Shown here in pieces: positions 23,501-34,169 of a stretch of 64,000 nucleotides of DNA; position 1 is the stretch's first letter, and every line of letters begins with the position of its first letter. The DNA lies in the NCBI GenBank assembly GCA_018806985.1, contig JADANN010000431.1:744001-808000 (forward strand). The letters are read 5' to 3'. Position numbers and translations under genes: made by a program. The notes under the pieces are model-generated. The model was not told where the DNA came from, did no database searches, and was given only the letters and a program-made list of their open reading frames with translations. This stretch comes from Angiostrongylus vasorum (taxonomy: Eukaryota; Nematoda; Chromadorea; Rhabditida; Metastrongylidae).

Positions 23501-24019
23501 CACATGAAAGTAAGGAAAAAGCAATAAAGGAAAATCACCTGCAGTGCAGCGTTTTCGATACGTTCTAAATCCATCGCTTTCCCAACGACACTGGAAGAAC
23601 TCGGAGCTACACTCATAACCGAGGAATTGTCCCATATTCGCTCTAATAAGCCCGGATTCCGACATAATGGTGCTGAATTTGTTTCGAAGACCATCACACT
23701 TTTGAAAAAAAGGAATCGTTCATTCTTTTCTTGCTTAAACTGAACTAAGTTGAGAAGCTTACACTAACACCTCAGTTTAATTCAGAGTCATCAAAGAAAA
23801 CTCGAAATTACATCACTAAACAAAGTTTATATGTTTAAAAAAAGAAACGAAAAAATATAGAGTCAAAACCCTCGAAGTTGCCAAAGTGTTGATCTGATGC
23901 TCTTACCTGTTATTACAGTAATTCGGTAAAACTGGCCGAAATGAGCCAGCATCCAGCAAGTTTGAAGGTTTACCGGAGACGAAAGCGATAAGTGGTTGGA
24001 ATACCACCAGAAACATCAT
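17552..24019 (-). CDS. Secreted protein with four LDL-receptor class A modules
   Basis: Minus-strand exons: 24019-23907, 23698-23539, 22705-22586, 22080-21964, 19579-19468, 18528-18465, 18393-18302 and 17741-17552. Exon 1 encodes a signal peptide (MMFLVVFQPLIAFVSG). Exon 2 holds a cysteine-containing segment (GYECSSEFFQCRWESDG), perhaps chitin-binding-like. Exons 3, 4, 5 and 6-7 each hold one LDLa module with the C..F.C....C.....CD....C.....D...C pattern (RCDGHYDCSLEEDEQNC, RCNGISECNDGTDEKDC, RCDGIRQCPHGEDEFLC, VCDGIPQCNDGSDELYC). Such modules bind calcium through the acidic residues and bind protein or lipoprotein ligands outside the cell. Exons 2-8 join in one frame (855 bases). Exon 1 joins exon 2 one base out of phase. 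The exon 7-8 join uses a weak donor (AAT|GTATGA); without it the protein stops at 18217. There is no membrane segment, so it is probably secreted. Introns carry SINE and foldback copies. Confidence 0.8.
18740..19100 (-). repeat. SINE-C copy in an intron of the LDLa gene
   Basis: Best-preserved SINE-C. On the minus strand the tRNA-like head contains GATAGCACAGTGGTAGTG, followed by blocks CCAGACTTGTC and AAATCCTCAAGCAGCAGCC. It lies in the intron between LDLa exons 5 and 6. Confidence 0.75.
20270..20560 (-). repeat. SINE-C copy, diverged
   Basis: Weak copy: TGCTTGCTGTTTGAGG, AAGTCTAGCATGAATTTGCC and GTGGTCGAACCAGTAGCC mark the body and the tRNA-like head. It lies in the large intron between LDLa exons 4 and 5. 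Confidence 0.5.
20800..21120. repeat. Foldback element, near-perfect palindrome
   Basis: The left arm (20800-20955) and right arm (20960-21120) are inverted copies meeting at ACGCGTTCTGAGAGACAGG. Outer ends read TTTTTACTTACTGCCTACTG and its complement. Inner blocks are GATATTTGCAAAACT and ACCGCAGGTG. Little or no spacer remains between the arms. Confidence 0.85.
21130..21415. repeat. Foldback element, adjacent second copy
   Basis: Starts with GTGATTATAACTATAGCC and GGTTCAATGCCGATTTGGG, the unique centre of the longer family member at 56610-57080. It then repeats the GACAGGCGGAACGAAGG..CTCAGCTTCGTTGAAG arm. It directly follows the palindrome at 20800-21120, making a tandem of three arms. Confidence 0.7.
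22100..22260 (-). repeat. SINE-A, degenerate fragment
   Basis: GTTCGGCGTTGATCAATG, a TGCATTCTAATGC region and GATTTCCGATGCCACATG recall the SINE-A tail. The head is missing. It sits in the intron between LDLa exons 3 and 4. Confidence 0.45.
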
Positions 24020-24904
24020 ATTCTGTGGAAAATAACCCGAGGAAAAGCTAGGGAATCGTCGGCTGGGCGGGGGACTTTGAGGGACAGAGTTGAGGGACTA
24101 GGGAATTAAGAGGGACGTGATTTTCGCGTTTATGCGAGACAGAGAGAGAGAGCAGACCCGTTCGGGAGCTGTGTTGGGGCACACGATTTTGGTGAATATA
24201 ACTGCTCCACAGTGTTAACGAGAAAGACTCAAGATTGAGAGATTTGTTTCCGTCGGTCCATGTCTAGGTAATGAGTTTCCGCAGAGAATTTATAAGACAG
24301 TGAGCATTTATTCATGCCGGAAGGTCTACTGGGGTTGTTGAGCGTTACGACTACTCTGTTAATCCTTTGCAGGACTTCAATTAAACATAAAGATAGTCTT
24401 TTGATTCGAGACAAAAAATAAAACGCCCTGCAAAACAAATTTTATACCAAAATTTTCGCATCTGATATCGAATCGGGCCATTTTTGTCGTCAACAAACAA
24501 CTGGATAAGGTGTCGTTCATAAAGATGACAGCGATATACCCGAAAGCCAACATTGGTGAGCCGGTTAGATAGAAATAGGCGAGTACTGTTATTGAGAGCG
24601 CTGAGGTTCGAGTTTTAGATCAACAACTTTCCGTCAACAAGCATCAACCACGTTGAGCCGTGATTTAGACAAAGTCGTGAACCTGCCGAAGTCGGTCCTG
24701 CCCCTAAGAACCTCGTTGGCATTAAGTTGCCTATTTGATTACGACAACGTAAACATTCTACTGCGCGATTCTTTGAAAAGTAAGCTGAATTTAGAACAAC
24801 TTTTTTAGCCAGTTGCTAACGCTTTATATTAACTTCACTTTCTTCTAAGACATTCTATAGAAGAAAACCTTTTTCGGAGAAGCAGCATTACTTTTTTTTG
24901 AAAA

Positions 24905-25180
24905 ACAAAGGATAAAAGGATAAAGCTATCGCACTGATAAATCCCTGAGCGATGCGTCGTGCATTCGACTTCATTAAGTATCGTTAGAGGCGAATGGATG
25001 CACATCTGGCCTTTACATTGACTCGCAGTGGTCTACCGATGTATCGAGCCAGTGGTGCTATCCTCCCCAGACAACTCTGGTTCCAATTTCGAAGGCATGG
25101 TGAGCCAAGCATGCAGGGATCGACCCCACGTGCGTGTCATAGTGGCGCCTCCAACCACTGCACCACACGCGCCCTTCTTC
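24905..25180 (-). repeat. SINE-A copy
   Basis: Full-length but diverged: GCATTCGACTTCATTAAGTA, ATGTATCGAGCCAGTGG and a head region ending CCACTGCACCACACGCGCCC. Confidence 0.75.
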
Positions 25181-25299
25181 GAAAATGCCGGCTTTTATTG
25201 TATTTTTTTTATTTTATTTTTTTAATTACTCGTATTTTATATCTAGTGCAAAGATTCCATCATTTCTTGCATTATATTGATTATCCACTCATCAAAGCA

Positions 25300-25510
25300 A
25301 GTCTTTGAACTTTTCGCTCATGTGGCAAGCTGGTTGTGGAAAGCTATCGCCTTCCTTATGAATGTTGTTGAATGATGGTCGAGTCGTTCTTCGTGTAATC
25401 CTGAGGTAGCTAGAGATGGGATGAGAGTGTTGTTGAGCCCCAGGTTAGACTGAACTACCACCGTATTTGTGATTGTTGATATCACTACCACTGCGCTACA
25501 GGCCGCCTAG
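25300..25510 (-). repeat. SINE-C, partial copy
   Basis: GAATGTTGTTGAATGATGG, GTAATCCTGAGGTAGC and CACTACCACTGCGCTACAGG recall the body and tRNA-like head. The middle is deleted. Confidence 0.45.
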
Positions 25511-25861
25511 ATATACCACACTGTAGAGTCAAAGGCATTATTCTGCCTATTCCTGAAAAGTTGAAGTGAAAAAACTTTAGCTATAATTCAGTAATATTTA
25601 GCATTTCACTTCAGCATGGCAAAGGATCTATTCTCTTTCCCACCTAAGGATTAAGCATTACGGCAAGAACACCTTGGGAAATTGTGACTTCCATTCTAAT
25701 TTGCTAAGATGGCCATAATTATTCCGCTTCAATTCAGCAGACATGGTGATCATATCCTCTAACTTGCGCGGGTAGTGTACCCGATTGATGTTCAGCACCA
25801 GCACTAGCTCTGATGGCTTGAAAGAGCGCGTTGGAACACAATTGGTAGACGATAGTCGTCT

Positions 25862-25932
25862 GGTAAACAACCGTAAAGCCGACTGGCCTTTCTGTTTGAG
25901 TCGATTAGTTCGCCTTTACGGTTGTTTGCTTG
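25862..25932. repeat. Long-stem hairpin
   Basis: GTAAACAACCGTAAAG is followed about 40 bases later by CTTTACGGTTGTTTGC, giving a stem of about 14-16 uninterrupted pairs. It lies in a region with no recognised repeat or gene. Candidates are a small structured RNA or the ends of a tiny foldback. Confidence 0.6.
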
Positions 25933-26424
25933 CTTCCCTGCGCGTGAACACACCCAAAATGAGAATCATGTCAACAGGTGCATGGGAAACGCAGAACGAC
26001 TTCAGCAACTCGTCCTGTTAGCTGTGCGATGAAGAATTCTCATCGTCACTCACAAAATCTGTGGGGATACATAACGAATATTTGAATGGTGAATGAAAAT
26101 TCGTAAATAACATAAAATAAATTACTTGCAGAAATTTCATGAATAGTTCACGGAGATAGAAAAGTCATCGAGCATTTGATACCTAGTTAGGTTCCTGTAT
26201 GATCAACCACGTAGTCGTTGTTGTTGGAAAGTTGTTATTTCGAAATTTTTCGCAATTTCAAAATTGGATGTTCGCACGTACATATACTGAATCCTCTTGC
26301 TATATCTATTTTAGCCGCTTCTATTGTTGTTGGCTTTTTCCAAACTTTATAATCATGACCTGAAGAGCTGAGACATGCTTCAGAACTTCTTTGGGAAAAG
26401 CTTTAGATTTGATATAAAGGATAA

Positions 26425-26705
26425 AAAAGCATAAAGCTCTCGGCGTTGATCAATCCCTGAGGGATGTGCGCATGCATTCGTCTTCATTAAGGATCGTTGG
26501 GAGGCGATTAAATGCAAATCTGGCCTTTATAATGACTCGCGGTGGCCTGCTGATGTATCGAGCCAGCGCCACTATCCTTCTAGACAAGTCCGGCAACAAT
26601 TTGCAGACCCCGGAGGGATGGAAGCCTTGGTGGGCCATGGGAGCAGGGGATCGATTCCACGTGTGTGTTGCAGGGCACCTCCAACCACTGCACCACACGT
26701 GCCGC
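26425..26705 (-). repeat. SINE-A copy
   Basis: Well preserved. The tail CGGCGTTGATCAATCCCTGA is at the left, CCCCGGAGGGATGGAAGCC is in the middle, and the head ACCACTGCACCACACGTGCC is at the right. Confidence 0.8.
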
Positions 26706-26889
26706 TTTTGATACAGTAAAGATGAAACCAAAATCGAGATTTTACGATGTTGCTGTAGACAGAGACGGCTGCTTTTGAACTTTCCCTTGTCAATTTCCCA
26801 ATATTTTTGATGAAGTTGCACTTTGACAGCACCGATTTATCTACTACGACGTGAAAAGAAAATTAAATGACTAGTGTGTTTTCTTTCTT

Positions 26890-27060
26890 ATTTACTGCCT
26901 ACTACAACTTCTCGGCAACGTATTATTCGAAATTAACCACAACGATGCTGAGGTATTCGCAAAACTTGGACTCCTAGCCAGATCGAACCACAATTTACCT
27001 TTCTGGGGGGCTCGCGCATTACACGCTGCGCCACGTACGCCGTTGCTCTGCGTTTCTCTC
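26890..27060 (+). repeat. Foldback element, half copy
   Basis: Outer end TTATTTACTGCCTACTACAA, then AACGATGCTGAGGTATTCGC. After that the sequence passes into a different tRNA-like segment (CGCGCATTACACGCTGCGCC). Only one arm is present. Confidence 0.5.
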
Positions 27061-27429
27061 AGCTAGTTTCCCACTAGTGTAAGCGTTTAGAGTTTACCGC
27101 ATGGATGAGAATACGGCTATGAACTCTAATCAGCCGAATCGCCAAAGCGAATTTCGTGAGAACTAATCAGTCAAGTCATAAAATTCCCTTGAATAACACC
27201 ACCATATATTAATTTTTTAAAACAAGGTTTCAGTGAAACCTCGAAATATTCTCCGTACAACAAACTGGTAAGCAGGCAAGGTAAGGTCAAAAGGAAGAGA
27301 ACAAAGTTGAAAAAAAAACAACTCTCTAAAATGCCTGTTTACACCATTTTGTGCTTAAAGCTGGTGAAAAAATTCATTTTTTTGAAATTTATTGACCAAA
27401 TTGGAGTTTTTTCAACCCTTTAATGCACG

Positions 27430-27545
27430 AGACGGGCGCTTGTGGCGCAGTTGTTCGGGGCGCCACTGCGACACACACGTGGAGTAGATCCCCGCGCCCA
27501 TGGCCGACCAAGTCTTCATTCCTCCGGGGTCGGCAATCAGACGTA
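27430..27545 (+). repeat. SINE-A head only
   Basis: GGGCGCTTGTGGCGCAGTTG (A-box-like) and GTGGAGTAGATCCCCGC (B-box-like), then CTCCGGGGTCGGCAATCAG. It is truncated there, so this is a head-only copy. Confidence 0.65.
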
Positions 27546-27696
27546 TCTAGGACGATAGGATACGATTCGAAAAAAGAAAAAATACGGTGTGATGGTGAAT
27601 GAGAAGACAAAGTCCACTGGTTCATCTAGAAAGTAGTTTTCATTCCTGTTGTGGAAAACGAATTTTTAGGAGCCCCAAATACCGGTTGCAACGTTC

Positions 27697-27846
27697 TTAG
27701 GTGACTACTTCATAGTCGGGGGGAGTGATGTCGTATGGAAGGTAGCTCTTATTAAGTCTTTTCATATAAAACGACGTAAGCATGGAACAGCACCGCGTTT
27801 TTAAATGCATTCTTTTTAGTGATTTTTTCAGATATGATTCCCACTT
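27697..27846 (-). CDS. Possible terminal exon, unknown protein
   Basis: After a strong CGTCGTTTTCAG acceptor the minus strand encodes 49 residues to a stop: KWESYLKKSLKRMHLKTRCC, then a tail ending YLPYDITPPDYEVVT. The composition is plausible for a C-terminus (basic first half, acidic end), but I recognise no family and found no partner exon. The open frame also extends upstream of the acceptor, so the splice site is not proven. Confidence 0.25.
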   Translation of the reverse strand, partial: KWESYLKKSLKRMHLKTRCCSMLTSFYMKRLNKSYLPYDITPPDYEVVT

Positions 27847-28059
27847 CTGAAAACGACGATTGACAAAGTGGTCATAAGAATTTCTAAAAAGAATTTCTTT
27901 TGCAGGATATGTTGGCCACAACATGGGTAAGATTAGAGGATTTAATGAGCCCATCTCAAATCCCTAGGGGGTTACCACCTCATCATGGCTGTCGAGATCC
28001 AAGGTGCCTCAATGCATAACGTTTAACTTTCTATTTACTTCCTCTTATTTATTTTAAAT

Positions 28060-28220
28060 CGGGCCGAGAGAGCAAGGGTCTCGATGGTGCCGAGGGTAAC
28101 ACCTGGACTTACGGAAAAGGTAATCGCGAGTTCGAAGCAAGACTGGGATTCCACGTTTTGCAAATATCTCAGCATGTCTTGCGGTTGTATAACATTTCAC
28201 ACAACACCCTGGTATGACCA
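28060..28220 (-). repeat. Foldback element, degenerate arm
   Basis: ACGTTTTGCAAATATCTCAGC and GGTAACACCTGGACTTACGG are degraded versions of the foldback arm. The outer end is nearly unrecognisable. Confidence 0.4.
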
Positions 28221-28261
28221 ATAGATAACGTTCCCTCATTCTAAGATAGATGTCTGTATTT

Positions 28262-28654
28262 TTATTGGGAGAGTGGGGATGGGGTCAAATAAGAATAAAT
28301 CTGTCCTATTATGGAGTCCAGTGATCCACCAGTGGTCAACTTCGTGGTAGGTACTGCAAAAACTAAGACAACTGTAACAAAAGGGAGAAGCTTCTTCTGA
28401 AACTGGAGCGACAAGAGCCCACTGGAGAGTTCTGGTTCCTGAGAGGAATGAATGGAGGAGACATTATGGGCAGCTGCTTGAGTTGCTTGATAGTTAACTA
28501 AATTACAAGAAGACAAAAAAAAACAAAGTCTCGGTGTCGTACGACGCGCCAATCCCAGACGAATTCGTTGCACCCGAAACGGCAACAGGATTCGGATGAG
28601 ATTAGAGCGGTGTCCACGGCTGCAGTCTTGAGAACAGCAAAATGAGGAAACCAT
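28262..28654 (-). CDS. Unrecognised 130-residue open frame
   Basis: This is the longest repeat-free open frame in this part of the window. It contains QAAAHNVSSIHSSQEPELSS, then LLPFVTVVLVFAVPTTKLTT, a hydrophobic stretch that could be a membrane segment or chance. An acceptor-like TTGTAATTTAG precedes the second half. No domain is recognised and no partner exons are found. Confidence 0.2.
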   Translation of the reverse strand: MVSSFCCSQDCSRGHRSNLIRILLPFRVQRIRLGLARRTTPRLCFFLSSCNLVNYQATQAAAHNVSSIHSSQEPELSSGLLSLQFQKKLLPFVTVVLVFAVPTTKLTTGGSLDSIIGQIYSYLTPSPLSQ

Positions 28655-30399
28655 ACTATTTTCATTCGAAAAAAACTGAGAACATCAGCTTGTGACAAGG
28701 CTAAATATAGACATAGAAAAAACATATGATACCCACAAAGATTGAAAGCGCTCGTAAATTTAATGCCTAGGGAAATAAGATAGGAATAGAGAAGAATTGA
28801 TTGAGCTCTTTTTTTTTAAGAAATGTGTTCTGAAATAGTCTGCTAATAGAAGCCATTTATGAATCGATCAGTGGAAGGTCAGCGAGCAATTTAGATTCTT
28901 TTAAAATGTTGTGACTGTCAAACGTGGACGCTAAAGAGAGAAGTAGTGTAAACAGTGCAGGTGGCCGGCCTTATATGGGACGGTGTTAAGACTTAACGCA
29001 AGCCTTGTCTAGTCATATCCAGTTCAAACAAACTCTGTGCACCTAGCATGATGAACCCTGGCTCGTCATCGAGAATTCTAGCCTAGTGTTCCATAAAAAA
29101 CCAAAAATTTTTTGCAATTTTAGCGCCTGAAATAGCACCGCTTCCCAATGTTTGTTTCTTGCGGAAACGTTACTTCTGAATAAATTGCTTCACAGTCTTA
29201 CTTTTCATAAGAACTGTAGCCTACTTTAAAACATATAGGGATGTGTTGAAGGCTAATATGCCTGAAGAAAAATCAATAAAAGAAAGTATCCAATGGTTCA
29301 AAGTTCAAATAATTACAGATTTGTAAGAAGTGTTATCAATAATGCAATCTGACACGCAAAAACGAGAAGCTCCTTGTGTTTTCAATACCATTTTTGGCTA
29401 AAAAATTTCGGTATTAAGTGGGCTTTAATATCGGATTTACATAAAGACTGTGCAGAACTAGAGGGATTTGAAAAAGTCGCTCGATCAGCGCTTAGATGCC
29501 ACATTAAAACCTTTCTCACATGACCCTTATCATCGGAATATGTTATCAGAAAGACTCACAATCAATAACTACCATAGGCCATAGGAACCACATGCATGAC
29601 TAGCTTAACCCTGACTCATGACCTTTCGTATTGAATCGCGTCTGAAATGCCCTTGATAGCTTCGCAGACGACGCATCGTTGACTACACAAATAAGGTCGG
29701 TTGCGTGCGGGACGATGCTTTACAGCTAGCGATGGAATAATTTTCACTGTGTCAACATCGTCGTCGTCCACGACAGCAAAACGATCAGTACATCGTCATA
29801 GAAAAAGATCAATGGTGAAACTGTGCGTAACGCGCCAGAATGGAATATTTGTTGTAATTAGTAGTCTAATATGATTAGAAAAATGTAACCTCCCCCTTAT
29901 TCTCAAAGAAATACCCAGTATAGTGAATTCACAACGTAGAACTGCACTTGTGCTCAATGGTTGCTTTTTTGCTGCCGTATATCCCGGCTACACAGCCGTA
30001 GGACCACCCAGTTCTGTAATTGCTCCATTCTTTTTGTGCTCGCTGACAGTCTAATGATTGAAGCGAACATCAGAAATTCTCTACGACACCCCATCTCTTG
30101 TCAAAATTGCTTGATGTGGTGCGCTCGTTTAAAAAACGCGACGAATAACATATTGTCCTTCTGGGATATGGGCAAGGAAGTCAAGCTGTCGAGTCTATGT
30201 TCTTTCTGATTTGCGCTTGATACACAAAGTACACCACTTGGATACTAGGACGATCCGTCTTTACAAGTTGTTCAAACCCTAGTAGATTTGTCATTTGCTT
30301 ATTTTCCTCGCAATTGCCGTCCATGCCGATGGTTTAATTTGAGCATGGTGGCGCTTGCGAACATTCGTCGGGTCTTCTTTAATCTGCAGGTCAGGTTTG

Positions 30400-31435
30400 G
30401 ATAGGCTTCGTTCAGGATGTTTTCTTCTTATAAGCTAGACTTTTTTCCTTGTGGTCGATGATATGAATTCTTTGCCAGCTTACGGCTGAATCGAATCTAA
30501 GCGCGAAAAAGGCGGTGGGTCGGAACCAGTACAGAATGAGCGGACTACATTCTGGCGTTGAAGTCTCCCACTACAAAGTTATGATTTGCTTTATCACTGC
30601 GGATAAGTTCCTCTAGCTGATAGTAAAACGCAATCTAATTCGTACTCATCAGCTGCGTCGGTCGGTAGTAGCAGTTGATGATTGTGATCTTCTTATAACG
30701 CGTCAGTCGAAGACGTAGGACGGCGATGCGATGGGAGAGGATCTCCTCTGAATCTTCGAGATGGGCAATGGACGGGTGACCAACGAAGCCTACACCGCCG
30801 ACATTTCGTGAGAGTACTTTTTTCTACACGGATCAAAGGGTCCCGTTGTTTAGTTGGAGTATGTCGGTCTTCCTGATTTTTTGTTTGTTATAGTGCCACC
30901 ACACTAAATTTTATGCGACTTGCAGCTCCAAAAAGGGCGTGAAGATTGCCGTCTGTGGAAAGCGTTCTGAAATTATACGTGCAGAGTAAGAGACAGTCTT
31001 CGTGGTGTGTGCCTGTGTTCGTCACATCCACCTCTAATGACCTCCTGCTTAACCATAGATATTGTGGATACTCACCGGTCATCTCACCGCCGTCATAGAA
31101 AGGAGCACCCAGTGTGCGCAGTACTGAGGCCTGTCTTTTGCTGGTTGAGCAGATTGATCCTCCATGGGGTTCTTGTATAACCTCGCATGGGCGTATCCAG
31201 GTCTTCACCACGATGTCAATCCTAGGGATGTATCGCTTTTGATACTAAGATTAAACCAGCTGTCTACAAGCCGTTGTTATATCCGCTCTTCCTGATTTTT
31301 GACATCTGGTGTATGTTGTCGCTACTGTAATCCTTGATTCGATCGGAATTTTAGTCAGAGCAGTGATAATGGTGTCGTGCAATACACGCAGTGCCACGAC
31401 TGGACCCCGCACTGGACAATTAAACCTTTTCACAG
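30400..31435 (-). mobile_element. RTE-type retrotransposon, 5' region with endonuclease
   Basis: On the minus strand an N-terminal region (GPVVALRVLHDTIITALTK, 31400-31350) precedes the APE-type endonuclease. That domain shows LLLCTYNFRTLSTDGNLHAL (31000-30940) and SRIKFSVVAL, then a one-base slip before QTKIRKTDI. The diagnostic NHNFVVGDFNARM follows at about 30585-30545; the D and N of GDFNA are catalytic. A stop follows the first part and the frame shifts several times. I could not follow a reverse transcriptase downstream, so the copy is truncated near 30400 or too decayed to read. Confidence 0.75.
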
Positions 31436-31744
31436 CACTTGGGAAATTGCTATCTAACTTCTGTTAAATAAGCTCAAAGAGTAAAGCCTTTGGTCTTAAT
31501 CAGTCGTTAAGAGATTGATTTCAGTAGTCGTCGCAGGAGTGAGTGGGTGTATGTTTGACCAATACAACGACTTGCGGAACCTACCAATGCACTGAAGTGT
31601 TTTAAATCTTTGTGATTAGTTTCGTATTAACTTGCCGAAAGTAGAGGAATGAAAGGTAGGACTGGCTAGGGACAGGGGGATGGAACGAGCGACCATGTAT
31701 GTATCTGCCCAGCTCCACTGGGCTACAATTGCCCTCAAGAGGTT

Positions 31745-32035
31745 AAAGTGTAAAAAGGACAAAGCTCTCGGCGTTGATCAATCCCTGAGGGATGTGCCAT
31801 GCATTCCACTTCATTAAGTATCGTTGGAGGTGATTGAATGCATATCTGGCCTTGACAATGATTTGCGGTGGCCTGCCGATGTATCGAGCCACTGCTGCTA
31901 TCCTCCCACACAAGTCTGGTATCAATTTGCCGACCCTGAAGGGATGAAAGGCTTGGTGGATCATTGGCGCGAGGATCGATTCCACGTGTGTGTCGCAATG
32001 GCTCCTCCAACCACTGCGCCACACGCGCCCCTCTC
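31745..32035 (-). repeat. SINE-A copy beside a promoter
   Basis: Well-preserved copy ending with its tRNA-like head (CCAACCACTGCGCCACACGC) at 32030. This is about 110 bp upstream of the TATA element of the gene at 32224. Confidence 0.8.
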
Positions 32036-32142
32036 CCAAGAAGTTAAGACTGATATTTGTGTGAAGTATCTTATTTACAACTCCGACCGCTCTGCAACGA
32101 ACATGTACTTGACCCAGATTCATAACACGAGATTAGCTCCAT

Positions 32143-32152
32143 TATAAAAGGG
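32143..32152 (+). promoter_or_regulatory. TATA box
   Basis: TATAAAAGGG lies 72 bp before the ATG at 32224, with a pyrimidine-rich AATTCCTTCGACTACACTC leader between. Position and sequence fit a TATA-driven core promoter for the short gene that follows. Confidence 0.5.
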
Positions 32153-32223
32153 TGATGAAAGTGAGCACCATCTAATTCCTTCGACTACACTCTATCGACC
32201 ACACCACTAGCAAACAATCGGCA

Positions 32224-32751
32224 ATGTCAAACGTCCGACTGCTTTCATTCTCGTATTCTTACGCGGTTACTGAAACCGAGTAAGTTTAAGCAGAGTCACT
32301 TTCTATAGAAATTAGGATTGACACTGCACTTTTTTGCAGCGATCATGACGCCAAATTACCTAATGAGATTGAACAAGTTGTACGTCACATGAAATCTGGA
32401 GTGACTGCGCCGACGCCGGTACCAACAGAAATGCGTAATAAAAGTATGTAAACGACAATTTGAAGTCGTTAAGAAAAGTATAAAACAAAAAAATTGTCGT
32501 GGCTTATAATCCAGCTTCTTTTTTTTCTCACGTAATCAGTATCAATACCACGAATGATAGAGCTTTCCGAACATGAAATACACTTCTCGGAAAATTCCTG
32601 GCAAACACCACTAATAAGTTTGCTGTGTACGAAGTGGGCAGCGCATGAAGTAATGTATTTCGTGCGCAGCGCGACTCTGTTTCGAATCCGCACCAGTCTT
32701 ATCAGACCTCTTATCCCTCTGGGGATGGGCCACTCAGAGCAATCCAGATAA
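32224..32751 (+). CDS. Short three-exon gene of unknown function
   Basis: Exons: 32224-32279, 32340-32443 and 32540-32751. Donors are GA|GTAAGT and A|GTATGT; acceptors are TTTTTTGCAG and CACGTAATCAG. Phases agree, giving 123 residues. Exon 1 encodes MSNVRLLSFSYSYAVTET; exon 2 an acidic, charged stretch (DAKLPNEIEQVVRHMKSG); exon 3 RMIELSEHEIHFSENSWQ. The last third of exon 3 (after about 32638) runs into SINE-C sequence, so either the SINE has been exonised and supplies the stop, or the true exon ends earlier (a GAA|GTAATG site lies at 32650). No signal peptide or known domain is seen. A TATA box precedes it. Confidence 0.4.
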
Positions 32752-32955
32752 AAACGCTCTAGGCCTACTTACTAAGAAACGCGCCGAGTATCGACTCGAT
32801 TAGCATTGAGCGACATCCATAAAGAAGACAACAATCCTCGAGCAATAGTCGAACCCACAGGCGAAAACTTTCGAGGACATTCGCGGACAGTGAATGTGAG
32901 AAAACGAATCGTATGTAAGAAGTGCTGGGATTCAGACGTAAACGCGAATTCTGGT
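32638..32955 (+). repeat. SINE-C copy overlapping an exon end
   Basis: The tRNA-like head lies at 32638-32700 (B-box-like GTTTCGAATCCGCACC), and the body runs to AGAAGTGCTGGGATTC at about 32940. It is the plus-strand orientation of the unit at 18740-19100. Confidence 0.65.
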
Positions 32956-33094
32956 AGTGCCACATAAAAATTTCCCTTCGGTTGCTAACTACTGATTCCT
33001 GCTGTGGTACCATGTTTAAATTTCGACCGTCGCATAATTATTTTTAAAGTGATAACCGAACAGTTTGAAGAATTACTTAGTAAAATACGATAGT

Positions 33095-33277
33095 TCGCAG
33101 AGTTTTATGAAAAAAGGCCTAAAAATTCTCAGTAGTTTTCGAGCTACAGGTGTAATTCAGGTGAAGTGTTTTATGGAGTCTCGGACTGCGGTCTTTACAA
33201 AAAATCCTCGTATCCAAAAGATTGTTGATCGCTCAAAGGTTGTCATAATGCAGAAAGGCGAAGTAACAGAATTCTGA
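33095..33277 (+). CDS. Possible terminal exon, unknown protein
   Basis: After a GATAGTTCGCAG acceptor the plus strand stays open for about 60 residues to a stop: SFMKKGLKILSSFRATG, then KCFMESRTAVFTKNPR and KIVDRSKVVIMQKGEVTEF. A second acceptor-like GTGTAATTCAG lies at 33160. The composition is protein-like. It could be a downstream exon of the gene starting at 32224, but I cannot show the join. Confidence 0.25.
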   Translation, partial: SQSFMKKGLKILSSFRATGVIQVKCFMESRTAVFTKNPRIQKIVDRSKVVIMQKGEVTEF

Positions 33278-33599
33278 CGTAGACTAGCCCGCTGTTCAAA
33301 GCCAATCCTGTATTTACGAATCTTCAAGCACTTTGGCTAAGCCATCTTCCGTCTCTGTGTTTAGGAAGTCGTCGCACATCTAATTAATGAGGGTTGCAGT
33401 AGGACGAAAGGGAAGATTTTACACACCCTCCCCCAAGAAAAAAAACTGAAGTTTTAAGCAAAAAATACAACTACTCATAGATTTTTGCGGAGATTTTGAA
33501 ACCTTCATTAAATTGGCTGACTCTTATAGGGACGACTTAAAACTTTTTATGCATGGAATTTGGATTAGTAGTGTTTGTTACAAGTAGTATTTAGATGAA

Positions 33600-34110
33600 T
33601 GCTGAAAAAAAAGGGCTAGGTAATTGTGTGAACATAACACACCGGTACCAGAATGCAGCGCCGGGTACTTGTCTCACCAAAGGAAAAATTGTTTTTTTCT
33701 TTTCCTTTGAACTATCCTTGTTAGGCTGATGCGAAGTTCTTCTAAGTTGTCGTTGTTGTTGTTGTTGGTCGATGGCTGACGTTTTGGCGACTTCGCCTTC
33801 CTCAGAGCTTTGACGTACTTTATGAAACAATAACCTTATATTCGGTTGAATATCTACAGTATTAATGGAGATCAACTTTTAAATAGACGCCATATTGGCC
33901 AAAATGACTACTCACCGTGCTGTTACGATCGGGTCTGCCCACGAATTGTTCACGTGGGATGGCCAGCGAGACCCATCCAGGGGTCAAAATATCATTTTGA
34001 AATAAGGCGCCAGATCACGCATCATAGTGAGTCAGCCGTCTTTCCGGTTCAACTATGGATTTATGGAAATTATCCGGAACCCCTCAAGAAATCTGAGTTG
34101 TTCGTTTTTT
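33600..34110 (-). mobile_element. Penelope-like element 3' end with hammerhead core
   Basis: Minus strand: the degraded C-terminal coding region (about 34100-33880) parallels 38280-38010. It is followed by the terminus with AAGCT, CTGAGGA, a GGCGAAGTCGCC hairpin and AAAACGTCAGC at 33773-33812, then a GTT/ACA trinucleotide run. The catalytic GAAA reads AAAA, so this ribozyme copy is probably inactive. Confidence 0.65.
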
Positions 34111-34169
34111 TTATTTATATGATCTGATCTCACGTATTTTGCTACTTTTACCATTTCTTTCATCCAATT

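Noticed and set aside
26990..27060. A tRNA gene candidate on the minus strand
   Set aside because: A- and B-box-like motifs occur, but no acceptor or anticodon stem can be drawn; more likely a SINE head.
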